Source: Chionis minor
Taxonomy: Eukaryota; Chordata; Aves; Charadriiformes; Chionididae
Length of the DNA stretch: 64,000 nucleotides
Assembly (NCBI GenBank): GCA_013398295.1
Contig: VZSF01009123.1
Location: 601,956-665,955 of the forward strand
Reading direction: 5' to 3'
Shown here: positions 46,401 through 64,000 of the stretch, in pieces
Numbering within the stretch: position 1 is the first letter of the stretch
Layout of the letters: each line of letters opens with the position of its first letter
Program-made: the position numbers and the translations under genes
Notes under the pieces: model-generated
Told to the model about the DNA's origin: nothing
Databases searched by the model: none
What the model saw: only the letters and a program-made list of their open reading frames with translations

Positions 46401-48022
46401 CTGTTTCGTATTAGCATCTTTTTGGAGCTCTGCTGGTAGCTTCTCACACGTTGAACAGTCAGCAGCAGTAATCTGACTTTTCCTACTCTCATTTCCAGAC
46501 AGATGTTGACGTGCATCCAATACAAATGGATGTATCTCCTGTACTGGCAGAAGTGAAGTGGCTAGGAGATCAGCATATATTAATGCTGACACTGCATATG
46601 ACTAGGCAAATAGACAAAATTAATGTTCTCTAACTAATAGCTCTTCAGGCTATACCTCTTCATTATCTCCCTTGTTACAGTAAAAAAAACATTCGTGTTC
46701 TGTCTGACATTAGAGCGTAGAAATTTTTTTATTCCCCGCCGTACTGTAAAATTGAGTAACCACTTTTGTTGTTAGTCTTCATGCTGCGGTTGCTGATGGT
46801 ACTAATTCACTGTCTGCCTCCTCCTGCTAAGTCAGCATCCCTAGAAATCACCTCACCAGGTAATTGCTGGTATCAGTCAGGCTTCAGAGAGGGCAGCTCA
46901 GCTGAGCAGGAAGCTGCCAGCTGGGCAGTGATTAGGCAAGGGCAGTACTTACACATTCATTGTCACAGCTGAAAAACTAACCAGCTGTTAGCGTTTGTCT
47001 AAAAGATTCTCCTAACAAAGAGGAATAAAACAGACATCAAAAACAACCACGTAGGCTATCTAGCTGATTTAAGTTTCTTTTTCTGCCGTCTCCAGCTGTC
47101 GAGACATTGTGTGAGAGATGCTTAACCAGATTATAATCATTTTCCTTTCTTGGAAAAGGGATGCTGGGGAAAAGTCAGAGCTCCAGCAGGAGTCTGTCTG
47201 CCTCGGTTGATGCTGTCTGGGGGAAGATAAGGACCACATAGGCCTGAAAAAAGTTAACTGTCATTTATTGGAAGTTGGACAGGAAGGTGTTTCATGCTTG
47301 CTACTGAGGCTAGAAATACACAGCTAGTGTGCTAGCCCTGTCACAGGTTCCTCATCTGACTTTGCCCACAAAGTTCTCTCCTGGCAGCTCCTGCCACCAG
47401 ACTTGGGTGGAAGAGTTGAGTAACGGTGTAGGCAAACCTGGGATTTCTGTGTTCCTGTCTTTCTTCTGTCAAATAGGGGTAAGGATGATTTGCTGGGTGT
47501 GGGGGAAACAAAATCACATTAAATATCTTTGAAGTGTTAACAAATAAGTCATCGATTTCCATGCTTGTGAAGACAGGCTCTTACACCAGGATCCCGTACA
47601 TTGTACGCTTGGGTGTGTGAAAGAAATTTTAAAAAAAATATAGTCTTTTGACCACGTAATTTATCAAATACAGTAGTTGAAACTCTAGCAAGCATTGCCT
47701 GTGTGCTCCATGCTTGGGTTTTTGTTTGTTTTAAAAAGTATGAACCCATAATAAAATAATTTCTTCATCACAGTTTCATTATAAACTAAATCATAAACCA
47801 TAGTTGACTAGCATTGTTAGTTGGCTGCAATGCTAAGAGGAGGAAGATGCAGCACAGCAGTTTGAAGGGAACCTCTTCTGAAAAGTATCAACAGCAGATC
47901 ACCCTTTAACTTCCCCAGTTTGGTCTATGATAATTGGATTTCGCTTCTCTCTTAGCAAGCTCTTAGCAAGGGATGTGTGTCTAATGAACAGCATTGGTTT
48001 CTGGGAAAAGAATAAGCTGCTC

Positions 48023-48040
48023 TTTTTTTTTTTTTTTTTT
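48023..48040. repeat. Poly-T tract (T18)
   Basis: Uninterrupted run of 18 T in intron A-B. It could be the tail of a minus-strand retrocopy, but no coding relic is visible to its right. Confidence 0.9.
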
Positions 48041-49704
48041 GTGACACATTGACGAATGGTTCCATTCAGGGCAAAATAAAAAAATCATTCTTATGAAAGC
48101 ATTTTCAGATGTGGGAAACCTAAATAATGCATGAAGCATTAGGTATTCTATGAAAATGACCTCTGAAGATCATCCTTTTGGCTGCCGTAGTGACTCCCTT
48201 AGCTAGGGGATCACAGTATGTAACTATAGTAAGCCATGAAATATTTTTTCCCGTTATTTGCTCATTTTTATGTTGGAGTGTGTGTCACAAAGTATATTTA
48301 GAATGTATTAATTATTTGGGGCTTAGTTCATTCATCTGCCTAAGAAACACTGAAAGCAATTAAGTTTTATTTAGCATTTTGTAGTATTTTGTACCACCTA
48401 TGGTTCTATAGCAACTTAATCTTTGAAATATATTGTTTAAAATGAGAAATAGATACTGAGTTTGTAAATAGAAACCTGACCCTTTACTGACCTGTCTTCA
48501 TTTGTTCTAAGGAGACTTAGTTGACTTAAATTAAATTAAAATATTACTATGAAAAACTGGTAGTGTAAAAAAAAGATATCGACTGAAGGCTTTTGCAACA
48601 TACAAACATTTTATTAGAAATGCAGTGACTGGCTATTATGTAGTTATACTGTATTTTTATAAAAGGAAGACATTTGCTTAAAAAAAAAGTCATCCATAGA
48701 ATTAGTGACCAATTCTGCCAAAATGGAATGTGCTAAAATGGATTTTTCTTACTGCTTTGAAATATGGCAGAGAAAATAACAATAAATGACATGATTACAT
48801 CTATGAGGGAAATTTTGGACATAATGCAATATGTGGCACCATCTGTATGGCTTTGCCTGACTAGGTGTTTCATGGAGTTTGAGGTATCCTTTTCATGTCT
48901 CAGTATTACATAAGGGGTTTCTCTATTTATTTTTGTAGTTTACTCTCCCAAAAGTTATCTTGTAGTATTTTATAAAAATGTCCTGCAGATGTGGGGTGTA
49001 CAAAAAAGGACCATTAAAAATAAATTGTGAGCTAGGGAAGAACCATATTTTATAATTAAGGAATTAAAAATATAACATTACAAAACATCTGTCTCCAGTC
49101 CTACTTTTTTGTTATAGGTATTAGCCTGTAGAGAGTTTACAAATTCATCTGATAGCTGTGAAGCTAATTGAAATCTTGGGGAGATTTGGGCATCTAACAA
49201 GGGGTAAGTGTAGGTGAGACTGGTCTCCCTGGGTTTACTCTGTAAAAGGAGAGACTCCATCTTTAGCTTAATCTCCTCTGTGAAGTGATTTAATTCTGTT
49301 ATCTCCCTGTACTGATTATCGGGGGAGCCCCGAAGGGATTAATTTCTGTGAATACCCTTGCTGGAGGTGCACTGCTCTCCCATTTCCCCATCTTCACTTG
49401 CAGTCGGTCAGTCCTCTAGCTGCTGCACAGGGTCCATGTGCTGAATTGCACAGTCTGGGGTATAAGCCACGCAGCCAAATTGTGTGTCATCATAATCTTC
49501 AGGCTAAAACACAGAAAAGAGATCATATTATGCTTTCAAAATTGTCTGAGGACCACAGGCTTCCTTTTGGGGGGAGAAGCGGGGCATAATGTTTTCTTTC
49601 ACAAAAAAGCTAATCATTTTACTTTATTTCTATTTATAAGGCATGTATGCTTGGGGGTTGAGACTCAAGGAGAAGCAGGAAGTGTGTCCTGGGGAACTGG
49701 AAAG

Positions 49705-50189
49705 GGGAAGAAGGAGAAATGGACCAGTTGGAGCGAGTCCAGAGGAGGATCATGAAGATGATCAGAGGGCTGGAGCACCTCTCCTATGAAGACAGGCTGA
49801 GAGAGTTGGGGTTGTTCAGCCTGGAGAAGAGAAGGCTCCGGGAAGACCCTATAGCAGCCTTCCAGTACCTAAAGGGGCCCTACAGGGAAGATGGGGAGGG
49901 ACTCTTTATCTGGGCATGTAGCGATAAGATGAAGGATGATTTTAAACTGAAAGAGGGTAGGTTTAGATTAGATATTTCGAATAAATTCTTTACTCTGAGG
50001 GTGGTGAGACACTGGAACAGTTTGCCCAGGGAAGCTGTGGATGCCCCATCCCTGGAAGTGTTCAAGGCCAGGCTGGATGCAGCTTTGTGCAGCCTGATCT
50101 GGTGGAAGGTGTCCCTGGCCATGGCAGGGGGCTTGGAACAAGATGATCTTCAAGGTCTCTTTCAGCTCTAACCATTCTATGATTCTATA
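49705..50189 (+). mobile_element. CR1 LINE, short 5'-truncated copy
   Basis: A 485-bp sense-strand CR1 copy. Homology begins near GAAATGGACCAGTTGGAGCG, aligned with the LLEQVQRR region of the copy at 917-2262. It ends with the octamers ATTCTATG (50174-50181) and ATTCTATA (50182-50189). The two copies are closely similar over the shared part, suggesting the same or sister subfamilies. It was severely 5'-truncated on insertion. Confidence 0.94.
49719..50171 (+). pseudogene. CR1 ORF2 C-terminal fragment with lost stop codon
   Basis: An open frame of 150 codons covering only the C-terminal tail of CR1 ORF2, beyond the reverse transcriptase catalytic core. Recognisable blocks are [20 protein letters not shown], then [19 protein letters not shown]. 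In the copy at 917-2262 the protein ends LSNLL with a TAG stop; here the equivalent position reads TGG (Trp) and the frame runs on through the CR1 3' UTR for about 25 codons. Several residues expected in the element, such as the RTRGNG block, are changed or deleted. It is a dead fragment with no role in the host gene apparent. Confidence 0.88.
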
Positions 50190-56047
<5,858 letters not shown>

Positions 56048-57003
56048 TAAAGCATTTGTCACAGGAGGTAGATATTTTCTAGATGTTTCCCTGATCACCA
56101 TGGCGTGTTTTGGTATTATATGTCCAAAAAAATTTGTTCAAAATCATTGTGATGCATCTACTTATATATAGCACTTACCTGGCCCCATAAAACATATAAT
56201 TTCTGTTTATTTTCTAAATTAGTATCATGTTAAACAATCCGACCATAGAACTTTCTTCAATACTTCACCCGAATGTGGTGAAAGCAAAAATTGACATTAT
56301 TTTAGGATTAATATATGATGCCTATAAAAAGCAAAGCACCATGGCTACTTTGTGTGGTTTCAGCAAGTTTAGTTTTTCAAAATGCTGTAATATATCACTG
56401 CTATCGGTAAGGTCAGAAAGCCATTCCATTGCACTGACCTTTGAGAAATGTGCTTTGAACTTTTTTTGTGAGAAGGAAAAAAAAAGAAAACACAACAACG
56501 AAAAACATCTTTGACAAAGTAGTTGTTGTGCTTACTAATTCTTCCAAGATTTGATAATATTGTCTTCTGGATACTTTTTGTCTATGTAAGCCATGGAAAG
56601 CAACTCTCCCACCTAAGCAATTTTGCTTTGCTATTGGTGCATAAATAGTCAGCGAGTCCCGTTCTTTATAATACACTGTATCATTTATCTTCTTTTTTTT
56701 TTTTTCTAATTAAAACTTCCACTTGTTTTGGGTTTGTATTCTTACTCCAACTGCCCCATGTAACTAGTATTATCTATCTAACAATCTAATCAATAACGTG
56801 ACTGTTTAGTAGTATGTTTAAAAGCAATGGTCAAATCTAAAATGAACACCAGTTGTACCAAACTTAAAGGACTGAATGGCTTTGCTGTGATACCATTGTC
56901 AACACTGGAATAAATTTTGTGAAACAAACTCCCAGCAATTTGAATGTATTTAGGGATGAATTTAAAGACAGAGTTTCTCTTAAACAAATCTGAACTGGGA
57001 GAA

Positions 57004-57053
57004 GGGGGGGGGGGGGAGCAGNNNNNNNNNNNNNNNNNNNNNNGGGGGGGGGG
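57004..57053. repeat. Poly-G tract with 22-base assembly gap
   Basis: A G13 run (57004-57016) is followed by AGCAG, then 22 N (57022-57043), then a G10 run (57044-57053) followed by TAGCAG. The repeated G-run plus AGCAG on both sides suggests a G-rich minisatellite or two unreconciled reads of the same tract. Such tracts can form G-quadruplexes and are hard to sequence. The true length is unknown. Confidence 0.9.
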
Positions 57054-57189
57054 TAGCAGCACCCAGGAACAGCCAGAAACAAACTTACTAGCTAACTTAA
57101 TTATCATTTAATGTTTATCGCAATTTAATATAACATATGTTGTATTAAGAAACAAAGTGTGAGGAAAGTGAAAAATCCTACCCTATAGT

Positions 57190-57330
57190 TCACTTCCAAA
57201 GTGGCATCGAGCCGTAGCTTCAAGATGCTGGAAATCTGTTTATGTAAGCTGCTCTTAAAAGCCTTTAGAGATTGCAATTCCACAGCCCTCCGAGGCAAGC
57301 TGTTCCAGGGCTGGTACACTTGATAAAGAA
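57190..57330 (-). mobile_element. Old non-LTR retrotransposon remnant (RT C-terminal motif), minus strand
   Basis: The minus-strand frame contains WNSLPRRAVELQSLKAFK (core at 57307-57239), closely comparable in order and spacing with [18 protein letters not shown] of CR1 at 917-2262. This WN-x-LP...SL..FK block is conserved across the CR1/L2/Rex1-type LINE C-termini. The sequence after it does not resemble the CR1 tails in this window, so it may be a different or much older subfamily. Boundaries are approximate, and only the core is sure. Confidence 0.65.
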
Positions 57331-58299
57331 GGAGAAACACTGGAATAAGCTTTGCATGGAAGTACTCGTAGAAGAATTCATTAAGTGAGGTCTAGGACGC
57401 GTTGCAGTCTGCGTTTGGGCAGTTAGCAACGTAGTGCCAAGATGCAGAAGGCAGTTTGTGTACCACAACAGAAATCCTTCTGCGGCTTGGTGTAAGCTAA
57501 TTTATCTTCTTTCTCAGCAGCTAGTTCACTTGATCTCGAGGCATTCAGGGTGTTATAATGAAGCTGTCAGTACCTTATTCTTAGGATTTCTGGTCTGTGG
57601 TGCTCAGGATCTTCATTCTCCCAAGTCGCTACATTTGCCTTTTCTGTGAATGTTAAAATTCAGTATAGATTATTTCATGGGCTCTGCAATGGATTGTGCT
57701 GCCGGGTAACTCCAGCTGCAGACCATCTGGGCTGTAATTGTTTCCCCGGGCCTCTCATTTGTAGCGAGCTCCTTAACGGTGCCGGCAGAGCGCTCAGGGC
57801 TGCATGGGTTCCTGCTGGGCAAGCTGGTTGTATGAAGCTCAGTTCCAGCAGCGCTCTCCTTTCCAGGCAAAACTGTTTTACAATTCACTTCTGCATCCGA
57901 ACTAGGTGATGGGCTTAATATTTAATACCATTTCTGATTTGGGTATGTGAGGAATACAATGCTGAAGTAGCTGAGCTTACTTAAGGCAATTGGCCTCCGT
58001 GAATTGCAGTATCCTGTGGAGCGGTGAGATACTTCTATGGCAAGTCCTGAACTTGCTTCCTTCTGTTGTGTTGTTTCATTACTGACGTGACATAGAAACT
58101 CCAGAGGTTTTGAGGAGCTCATTTATGTGATGCTATCAGCTTAGAGTATCTTTTTTAATAGTCATATGATTGCACAGAAGTAGTCAGGTATATGTGTTGA
58201 ATAAGACTATTTTTTTTATTTTTAGGGATATTTGCACTTTAAGACTTTCGTACCGACACTGTTTTATTTGGGGGGGGGNGTTTTGTACCCTTCCAATAG

Positions 58300-58398
<99 letters not shown>

Positions 58399-60269
58399 TA
58401 GATGACTTCTTTGGTAATATGACCTGTCTATTGGTATGCTGTTCGCAGTCATTAACGTCTATCAATCACTGTTACGTGGCTTTTGTATATATATAAAGAA
58501 CTTCTATAACGTGTAAAAACTTGCATTATATCTAAGGTTCTGTACAATGTAAAAATACTGCAAAGATAAAAATAATAATCCTACTTGCTGTATTTTAATG
58601 TACTTTTCTTTGATCTTTCAGTGTGGTTTGTGCAAGCAGGGAAATGTCTGAATATGTATCATTTTGGAAAGGAATTTGTAGACTACAAAAGTCTTTTATT
58701 CAAAAATCTGAAGTGTTCTCTAAAGTAGCTGTTTAAGGAAATGTTATCAGTTTGTCTGAATCAAATTCCTTATTTTCAGAGTGGTGTGGGTCCATTGAAG
58801 ATAAAACAAGTATTTCCAGTTAATACTAGCTCTGATTTCTGTTGAAGTTTAATGCCAGCAACTGAGGAAGCAAACTAAACAGAACTGTGTCGTGGCATTA
58901 ATCTGCTTGGAACCTGGAGACATTAAAATTAGAAGGGGAAAAGAGTAATAAAATGCTTGAAGTATTGGAACTTCTTAGCTCCTTCCTGATGATTGAGCCT
59001 TTTCTTGTTGTACATTGCCTTCTCTGATCTTCATAATATTCAAAGCCTACATAGTGTGCAGGATCACGATTCTAGAGACCGTACTTCTTTTTCCACTTTT
59101 CCTACTTAGGTTCAGTCTATCACCATCCCATTCATGTGACTCAATGCTCTCATATTTTTTTCCTCCCTACATTATTGAAAGAAAACAAGCAAGATATGCC
59201 ATCTTGGTCTGAAAAGGCATGGGCAGATGAGATGGTCCTGTAGATTATTAGTGTTGGAGGTGGTTAGACAGTATAAGAGAGGGAAAGGACTGGAGACATT
59301 TTTGAATATAGTAGTTTGTTTAGGGTGCAGCTAAGGTGGAAGTGAGGTTCTGGAGTCATTATGGAACTGGCCACAGTCTGGATAGATAAGATAATTTTCA
59401 CGAAGGCAAAGAATGAGTATTTTATTGAATAAAATACATTTTTGAATGCTTTATGTCACTCTCTGAATTACAAAGATGTCCAAAAAGGTGCTGCTCAGTT
59501 GTATTTTCCCATCAAGGCAAAGGCTGCTTCCCTTTATGAATTAGAAGTATGCCCGTCATTTCAGAAAGCCTGCTATGCTGTGAGGCTTCTTTCAGGTCAC
59601 CGTGCCACAAGGCCTGTGGCAGCTCAGCGTGCATAACCATCAACTCTGGCAGGCATGTTGGTATAAACTCTGACATCCATTTGCAGATCTGAGATACATG
59701 TGCCTACTTGTTACCCATGTTGGTTTAGCACAGCTTTGTAAACCGTTAAAAACTCCCACTTGATCCGCAACTTGATCTCCCACTCCGCGTTGATCCTGCA
59801 GCACTGGGTTGGGTTAGAAGGCCACCTCAGCATCTGTGAGGCAGGTCCAGTTACCTCCTTCCTTGGCTTCAGTCTGCCACAGGAACTCAGCTTTTTGGTG
59901 AGTTGCATGAGAACAGATCTTTCTAGTGGCTGATGCCCTTAATTAGTGCCTCTGCCCTGTTTATTTTAAAGCAGTCAAATACATACTCTGCCTTGTGACC
60001 TTTGCTGTATTTTTAATACAGTTGTGTCTTACGTGCGCCTAGCTTCACATTAAATGGCAGGTTTTCTTGGTGCACACAGGAAAACTTAGCGGTTATACCA
60101 GCTTTGCTTTCCAGTAGCATGTAGTATTGGCAAAGAAATAGCTTCCTGCACATGCAAATGACGGACGCAGATGTTGGTGCAGGTCAGCCCTTAGCATGCT
60201 GAAGCAGCAAAAGCAATTTTGATCCTATTGCATCTCTTCCAATTCACTTGCCTCCATTCGCAGATACTG

Positions 60270-60289
60270 TTTTTTTTTTTTTTTTTTTT
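60270..60289. repeat. Poly-T tract (T20)
   Basis: Run of 20 T in intron C-D, preceding CCTCCCGG. Simple homopolymer. Confidence 0.9.
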
Positions 60290-61299
60290 CCTCCCGGTAG
60301 TAGAAGATCAGAATCTAAGACTTGAGAGGTGTTTTATTTGAGATTGCTTTTCTAGGTTGCTTTCAGTTGATTACAACAGGGAAAAAAAATCCCTAGATCT
60401 TTAATTGGTACCAGACAGAAGTATTCTCTCTCAAACATCAAGTGGGGAGCGGGGAATAGTTTCTCAACATTTCTTCTGTAGAAACGCTGTAACTGTGAAG
60501 GACACTGCTGGATCACTGCCATTGTTCCTGTAAATTCATTTAGTCCTTGTTATTTTGACAGTAAACTGACAGTGATTTGCTGCAGCATGCGTCAATTGGA
60601 TTTGTCTACTGCAATAATGTATATAATAGCAGGGCTTATTATTGATGAAACTGTGCTTGTGCTATTTAGTTTGCAAATGTCAGAGGTTTCTATGGTAATT
60701 TATTTAGGAAACCGTAAAGGTCATTTAAATGCTGCTGTTCAAAGATCAGCCTTCGATCATAGAAAATGTTCTCTTTTTTTTTTTAAGAAGCCTCTTTTCC
60801 TTTTGGATCATGAACATTTAATTAAATAAATGGTGTATTCTTTCCAGAAATTTAATATGTCTTATTCAAAAGAGGGGAGGTGGGGGGGAAGCCGTTTATA
60901 ATCCAGGTTTGATGGTACAGTGTATTTGTTAGGCAAAGGGACAGGATATGTTTGGAAAGCTAAATTATTTTTTGTATGTCGCAGGCTAGCGGAGGAAAAA
61001 GACACTATTAATAAAGTTTGAATAGGAAAAAAAAGAGTCTATCTTCTACATTTGCATGGCTTTGCAACCTGTTCTGGAAGCGAAAGGAGGCATTCCATGA
61101 AGAGAAGACACGAAGGAGTTTAAAAATAAATTCTCTGTGTTATTTGAATTCCACCAACAGAAGCATAACTTTGAAGCTAAGATCAGAGTTAGGTGTTGGG
61201 AAGCGTGAGCTCTGTACCACTAACCCTTCTGCATCTCACTTCACGAGCCTGGATTACCCGACCCGTGTTCTGCTTTTCTCATGCCCAGAATTTTGTGGC

Positions 61300-61458
61300 G
61301 TGACTCACTGACTTGCTGCGTGATATGTGTAACCGCATCTCCATCCTGAATGTGTCAGGTGGAATTAGCGGACCCTGCACTGTAAAATTGATGGTTATAA
61401 ATGAGTAGTCCTAGTAAAGCACTTTGAAAATCCTTTCACTGAAGACTCAATAAATACC
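61300..61458 (+). mobile_element. Probable ancient MIR/CORE-SINE-like remnant
   Basis: Ordered matches to the MIR/CORE-SINE pattern: TCACTGACTTGCTGCGTGA (compare the SINE's CTTGCTGTGTGACC block), then CTGTAAAATTGATGGTTATA (compare TGTAAAATGGGGATAATA), then AAAGCACTTTGAAAATCC and CTCAATAAATACC (compare the 3' AAAGCGCTTTGA... and AATAAATAC tail). The order and spacing agree although each block is diverged. The tRNA-derived head with A and B boxes is not clear. The exact family (MIR, AmnSINE or another) needs alignment. Confidence 0.6.
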
Positions 61459-61554
61459 AAATTCCTTAGTGTTACCAGGCAGAACCAACTTCAAAAAAAA
61501 ACCCAAAAATCTAGCTAGTTTTGTTAGTTTAATGGAGCTTAGAGAAACACTTTA

Positions 61555-61578
61555 GATAGATGGATGGATAGATAGATA
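61555..61578. repeat. GATA/GGAT microsatellite
   Basis: Short tetranucleotide array: GATAGATGGATGGATAGATAGAT.. type units. Likely polymorphic, otherwise unremarkable. Confidence 0.9.
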
Positions 61579-62431
61579 CAGTTGTAGTATTTTATGTGTT
61601 TAGGAGATCTATGTTGAAATCATAGGCTAGCCATTAAAATTTCGCCAAGAATCTTGGACTCTTGGACAGCAAGTGAGTGCAACCTTCTGCAAGTAGCTGA
61701 GAGCATCAGCAACTTTCATATCTCTGGTGCAACTGACATCAAATGGTCTGACGCGGTTGGTGTTAGTGTTTGCAGAGTCACATCCTAAATGTGTGCAGTT
61801 GAACAATCACAGCATCCGCAGCACCAGGTCTTTTCATGCAGTAACCATAGGACAGAATAAAAGCAGTGTGATAGCAATAATCATCTGTAGATGGGACAAA
61901 GTCTTTTTTCTTTTTTTTTTTTTCTCCTTCTGGAACCACTGCTGAGTTCTAAGAGTAGCCAGATGTTCAAAAATGTAGAATTATTTTTAAACATATGGGT
62001 CGGCATTTTGAAATACCATAAAATAACCTGAAATTCAACTCTGCAGGAAGGAGCCAAAACATCTTGGCCTTTTTTATGAAGTGACTCAAATGGAGCGTTA
62101 GTGAATAAAAGAGCAAACGAAAACAATGCCTTCATGTTAAGAGCAGAAAGCCTTTATCAAATTAGAGAGAACTTTCTACTTTTTTCCTGATTTTAGAATA
62201 AAAAAGAACTTAGATTAACACATTTTTGTAGGGGATAGGCTAAATGTATTAGATTTTAAGCATGTTCTTATTTCTTTGCCATGATCTGCCGTGGCATGTT
62301 GTGGATATTAAATAACTATCATGCTTTAGCTTGATGAAAAAGTTAGCAATTAAAGAAATAATTCACTGTATATACTGGTTATGTTTTTCCTGAGGTTCCA
62401 GGCTTACATTTATTAAAGATTGTTGTGGTAA

Positions 62432-62668
<237 letters not shown>

Positions 62669-63465
62669 TAATAATCCAATCTATAATAATCCTAAAGAGA
62701 CAGACTCTACGAACAATGTGAGGGATTGATGTCTTTGCCAGCACAGTGTGGTTTTTTTTAAAGAATTAGTTTGTCTTTTTAAAAGACTGCATCAAATATA
62801 AATGCTAGAGGAATACAGATACTGTGGGAAAGGGGAGTCTTGAAGTATAGCACTTTTTTTTTTTCCAGCTGAAATATGGTCAGTTCTTTCTAACACTGGA
62901 GGAGGAAAGTATAAAATATGCAACAAAAAATGTACCTACAAGTAGCTCTCTGATAGAAGTTCAATTCTTTTTTCCTCAGTCATTCGAAAATATATTCCTT
63001 TTGTCCTTTTTTTCCTTATATCCCGGAGGGAGTTCTTCTCTTGTGTTTCGATCTCGTATTTTAGCCGTTACAGTCTTTTGACTGTGGTCCACACAGGGAT
63101 CAATATATTGTGGTAGATAATTATAAATGAAAATAGAAATTTTTGTTGCACAATGACTTTTTGTTACAAGAGGTATATATTTGCCAGCTTCTCTGAAACA
63201 GCCAATTATTCAAATTGGACACAAGAGAAAGTTTTCAAAAATCAGAGTTGTTCATACTTAAATTTCTATGTAATATTTTATTTACGGTCCTTCTAGTCTC
63301 CAGTTTGCTTTGTAATTGATGGTATTTCCTTAATATGCTGTTTTGGGAGAAACAATGGTTTTGTGACACCAGATCGAGACTTGAGAAGTATTAAGTTTAA
63401 ATTCATATTTACAGGCTTTCCTTCCAGTCTTGGGAAAATGACCTATTTTCTCAGCTCTTGCTTTC

Positions 63466-63480
63466 ATATATATATATATA
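63466..63480. repeat. AT dinucleotide repeat
   Basis: Seven and a half AT units in intron sequence. Short microsatellite. Confidence 0.85.
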
Positions 63481-63524
63481 AAAGGATAATACTACTTCTT
63501 TTTTCCCCATCCTTTCATCTTTTT

Positions 63525-63600
63525 TGACTGGAAGCTCTCTAGGGCCAAGACTTTTATCTCTTATTAACTGTATGTATGTACAGTGCCTCTGTAGACAAGG
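63525..63600 (+). mobile_element. Probable ancient MIR/L2-type 3' remnant
   Basis: GACTGGAAGCTCTCTAGGGC followed by CAAGACTTTTATCTC and then TGTACAGTGCCTCTGTAGAC parallels the conserved 3' region of old amniote SINE/LINE repeats (GACTGTAAGCTC.T.GGGGCAGGGAC...GTACAGTGCCTAGCAC). Only the order of words supports it, and the ends are not defined. Confidence 0.5.
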
Positions 63601-64000
63601 CTTCGAAATGCTAGGCAATATCTGCTTATTCTTTCATACATCTGGAAATGTGCTGTCCCTAGGGAAGTGTCATAAGTCTCCTTTTACTTCCCATACCACA
63701 AAAAGTGGTCACATTAAAAAAATACAACCCTGGCTCATTGCAACTATCTTTTTTTCATTAGAGAGAAAAGTCATATGTGATGATTTGAGGGAGGGTGTGA
63801 TCTCTCATGGTAGTAAATTTGATGACCAAGTATCCTCTGCTCAGAAAATCCTGCCTTTAATTTTGTAAGTGCGGATTTGAATGCAGTCGGCCTCATTTTC
63901 ACCGCTAACATGGTTTCAGCTTCAGAGCAAAAGGTGGATTTTAAATTAGGGTTGAGTGCATTTGAGGCTATAACATAAAAACAGTGATACTGTAATAGCT

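Larger units (their letters stand above)
39131..49704. other. Intron A-B, later part, no gene recognised
   Basis: About 10.6 kb of AT-rich intron DNA. It contains a long A tract (40379-40412), a T18 tract (48023-48040), and a short GATAAG/AATAAG repeat near 45161-45196. Open frames are short and show no domain. A unique-looking segment at 42640-42830 might be conserved non-coding DNA but cannot be judged from one sequence. Confidence 0.55.

Overview
This is vertebrate nuclear DNA, almost certainly from a bird. Two CR1 LINE copies end in the typical avian 3' octamer (ATTCTATG repeats), several older CR1 remnants are scattered through the window, and the four coding exons found match MAN1A1 (Golgi alpha-1,2-mannosidase IA, glycoside hydrolase family 47) with large introns. 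I cannot name the species. Nothing prokaryotic, viral or CRISPR-like is present.

Layout: everything appears to lie inside one plus-strand gene. Positions 1-24958 look like the 3' part of a long intron; no upstream MAN1A1 exon was found there. Exon A (24959-25053) is followed by a 30.8 kb intron, exon B (55831-55954), a 2.3 kb intron, exon C (58300-58393), a 4.1 kb intron, exon D (62523-62638), and then the start of the next intron to the window end. The splice phases chain perfectly (0/2, 2/0, 0/1, 1/0), so the four exons read as 142 continuous codons of the GH47 catalytic barrel. The Golgi anchor and the general acid region lie upstream of the window. The rest of the catalytic domain lies downstream.

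Intron content: a 5'-truncated CR1 with an open 416-codon reverse transcriptase fragment (917-2262), a second CR1 tail (49705-50189), older CR1 pieces (4619-4690, 12574-12787, 32977-33242, 38690-39130), a remnant of another non-LTR reverse transcriptase tail (about 57190-57330), two probable ancient MIR/CORE-SINE-like pieces (61300-61458, 63525-63600), a possible tRNA-like repeat (35540-35640), simple repeats, and one assembly gap inside a poly-G tract.

The most interesting non-coding region is a CpG-dense block at 23950-24860 that ends about 100 bp before exon A and contains a perfect CRE palindrome; it may be an intragenic promoter or enhancer. Most other open frames are short, lack homology I can recognise, and are probably chance. 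I found no convincing undescribed multi-gene system here.
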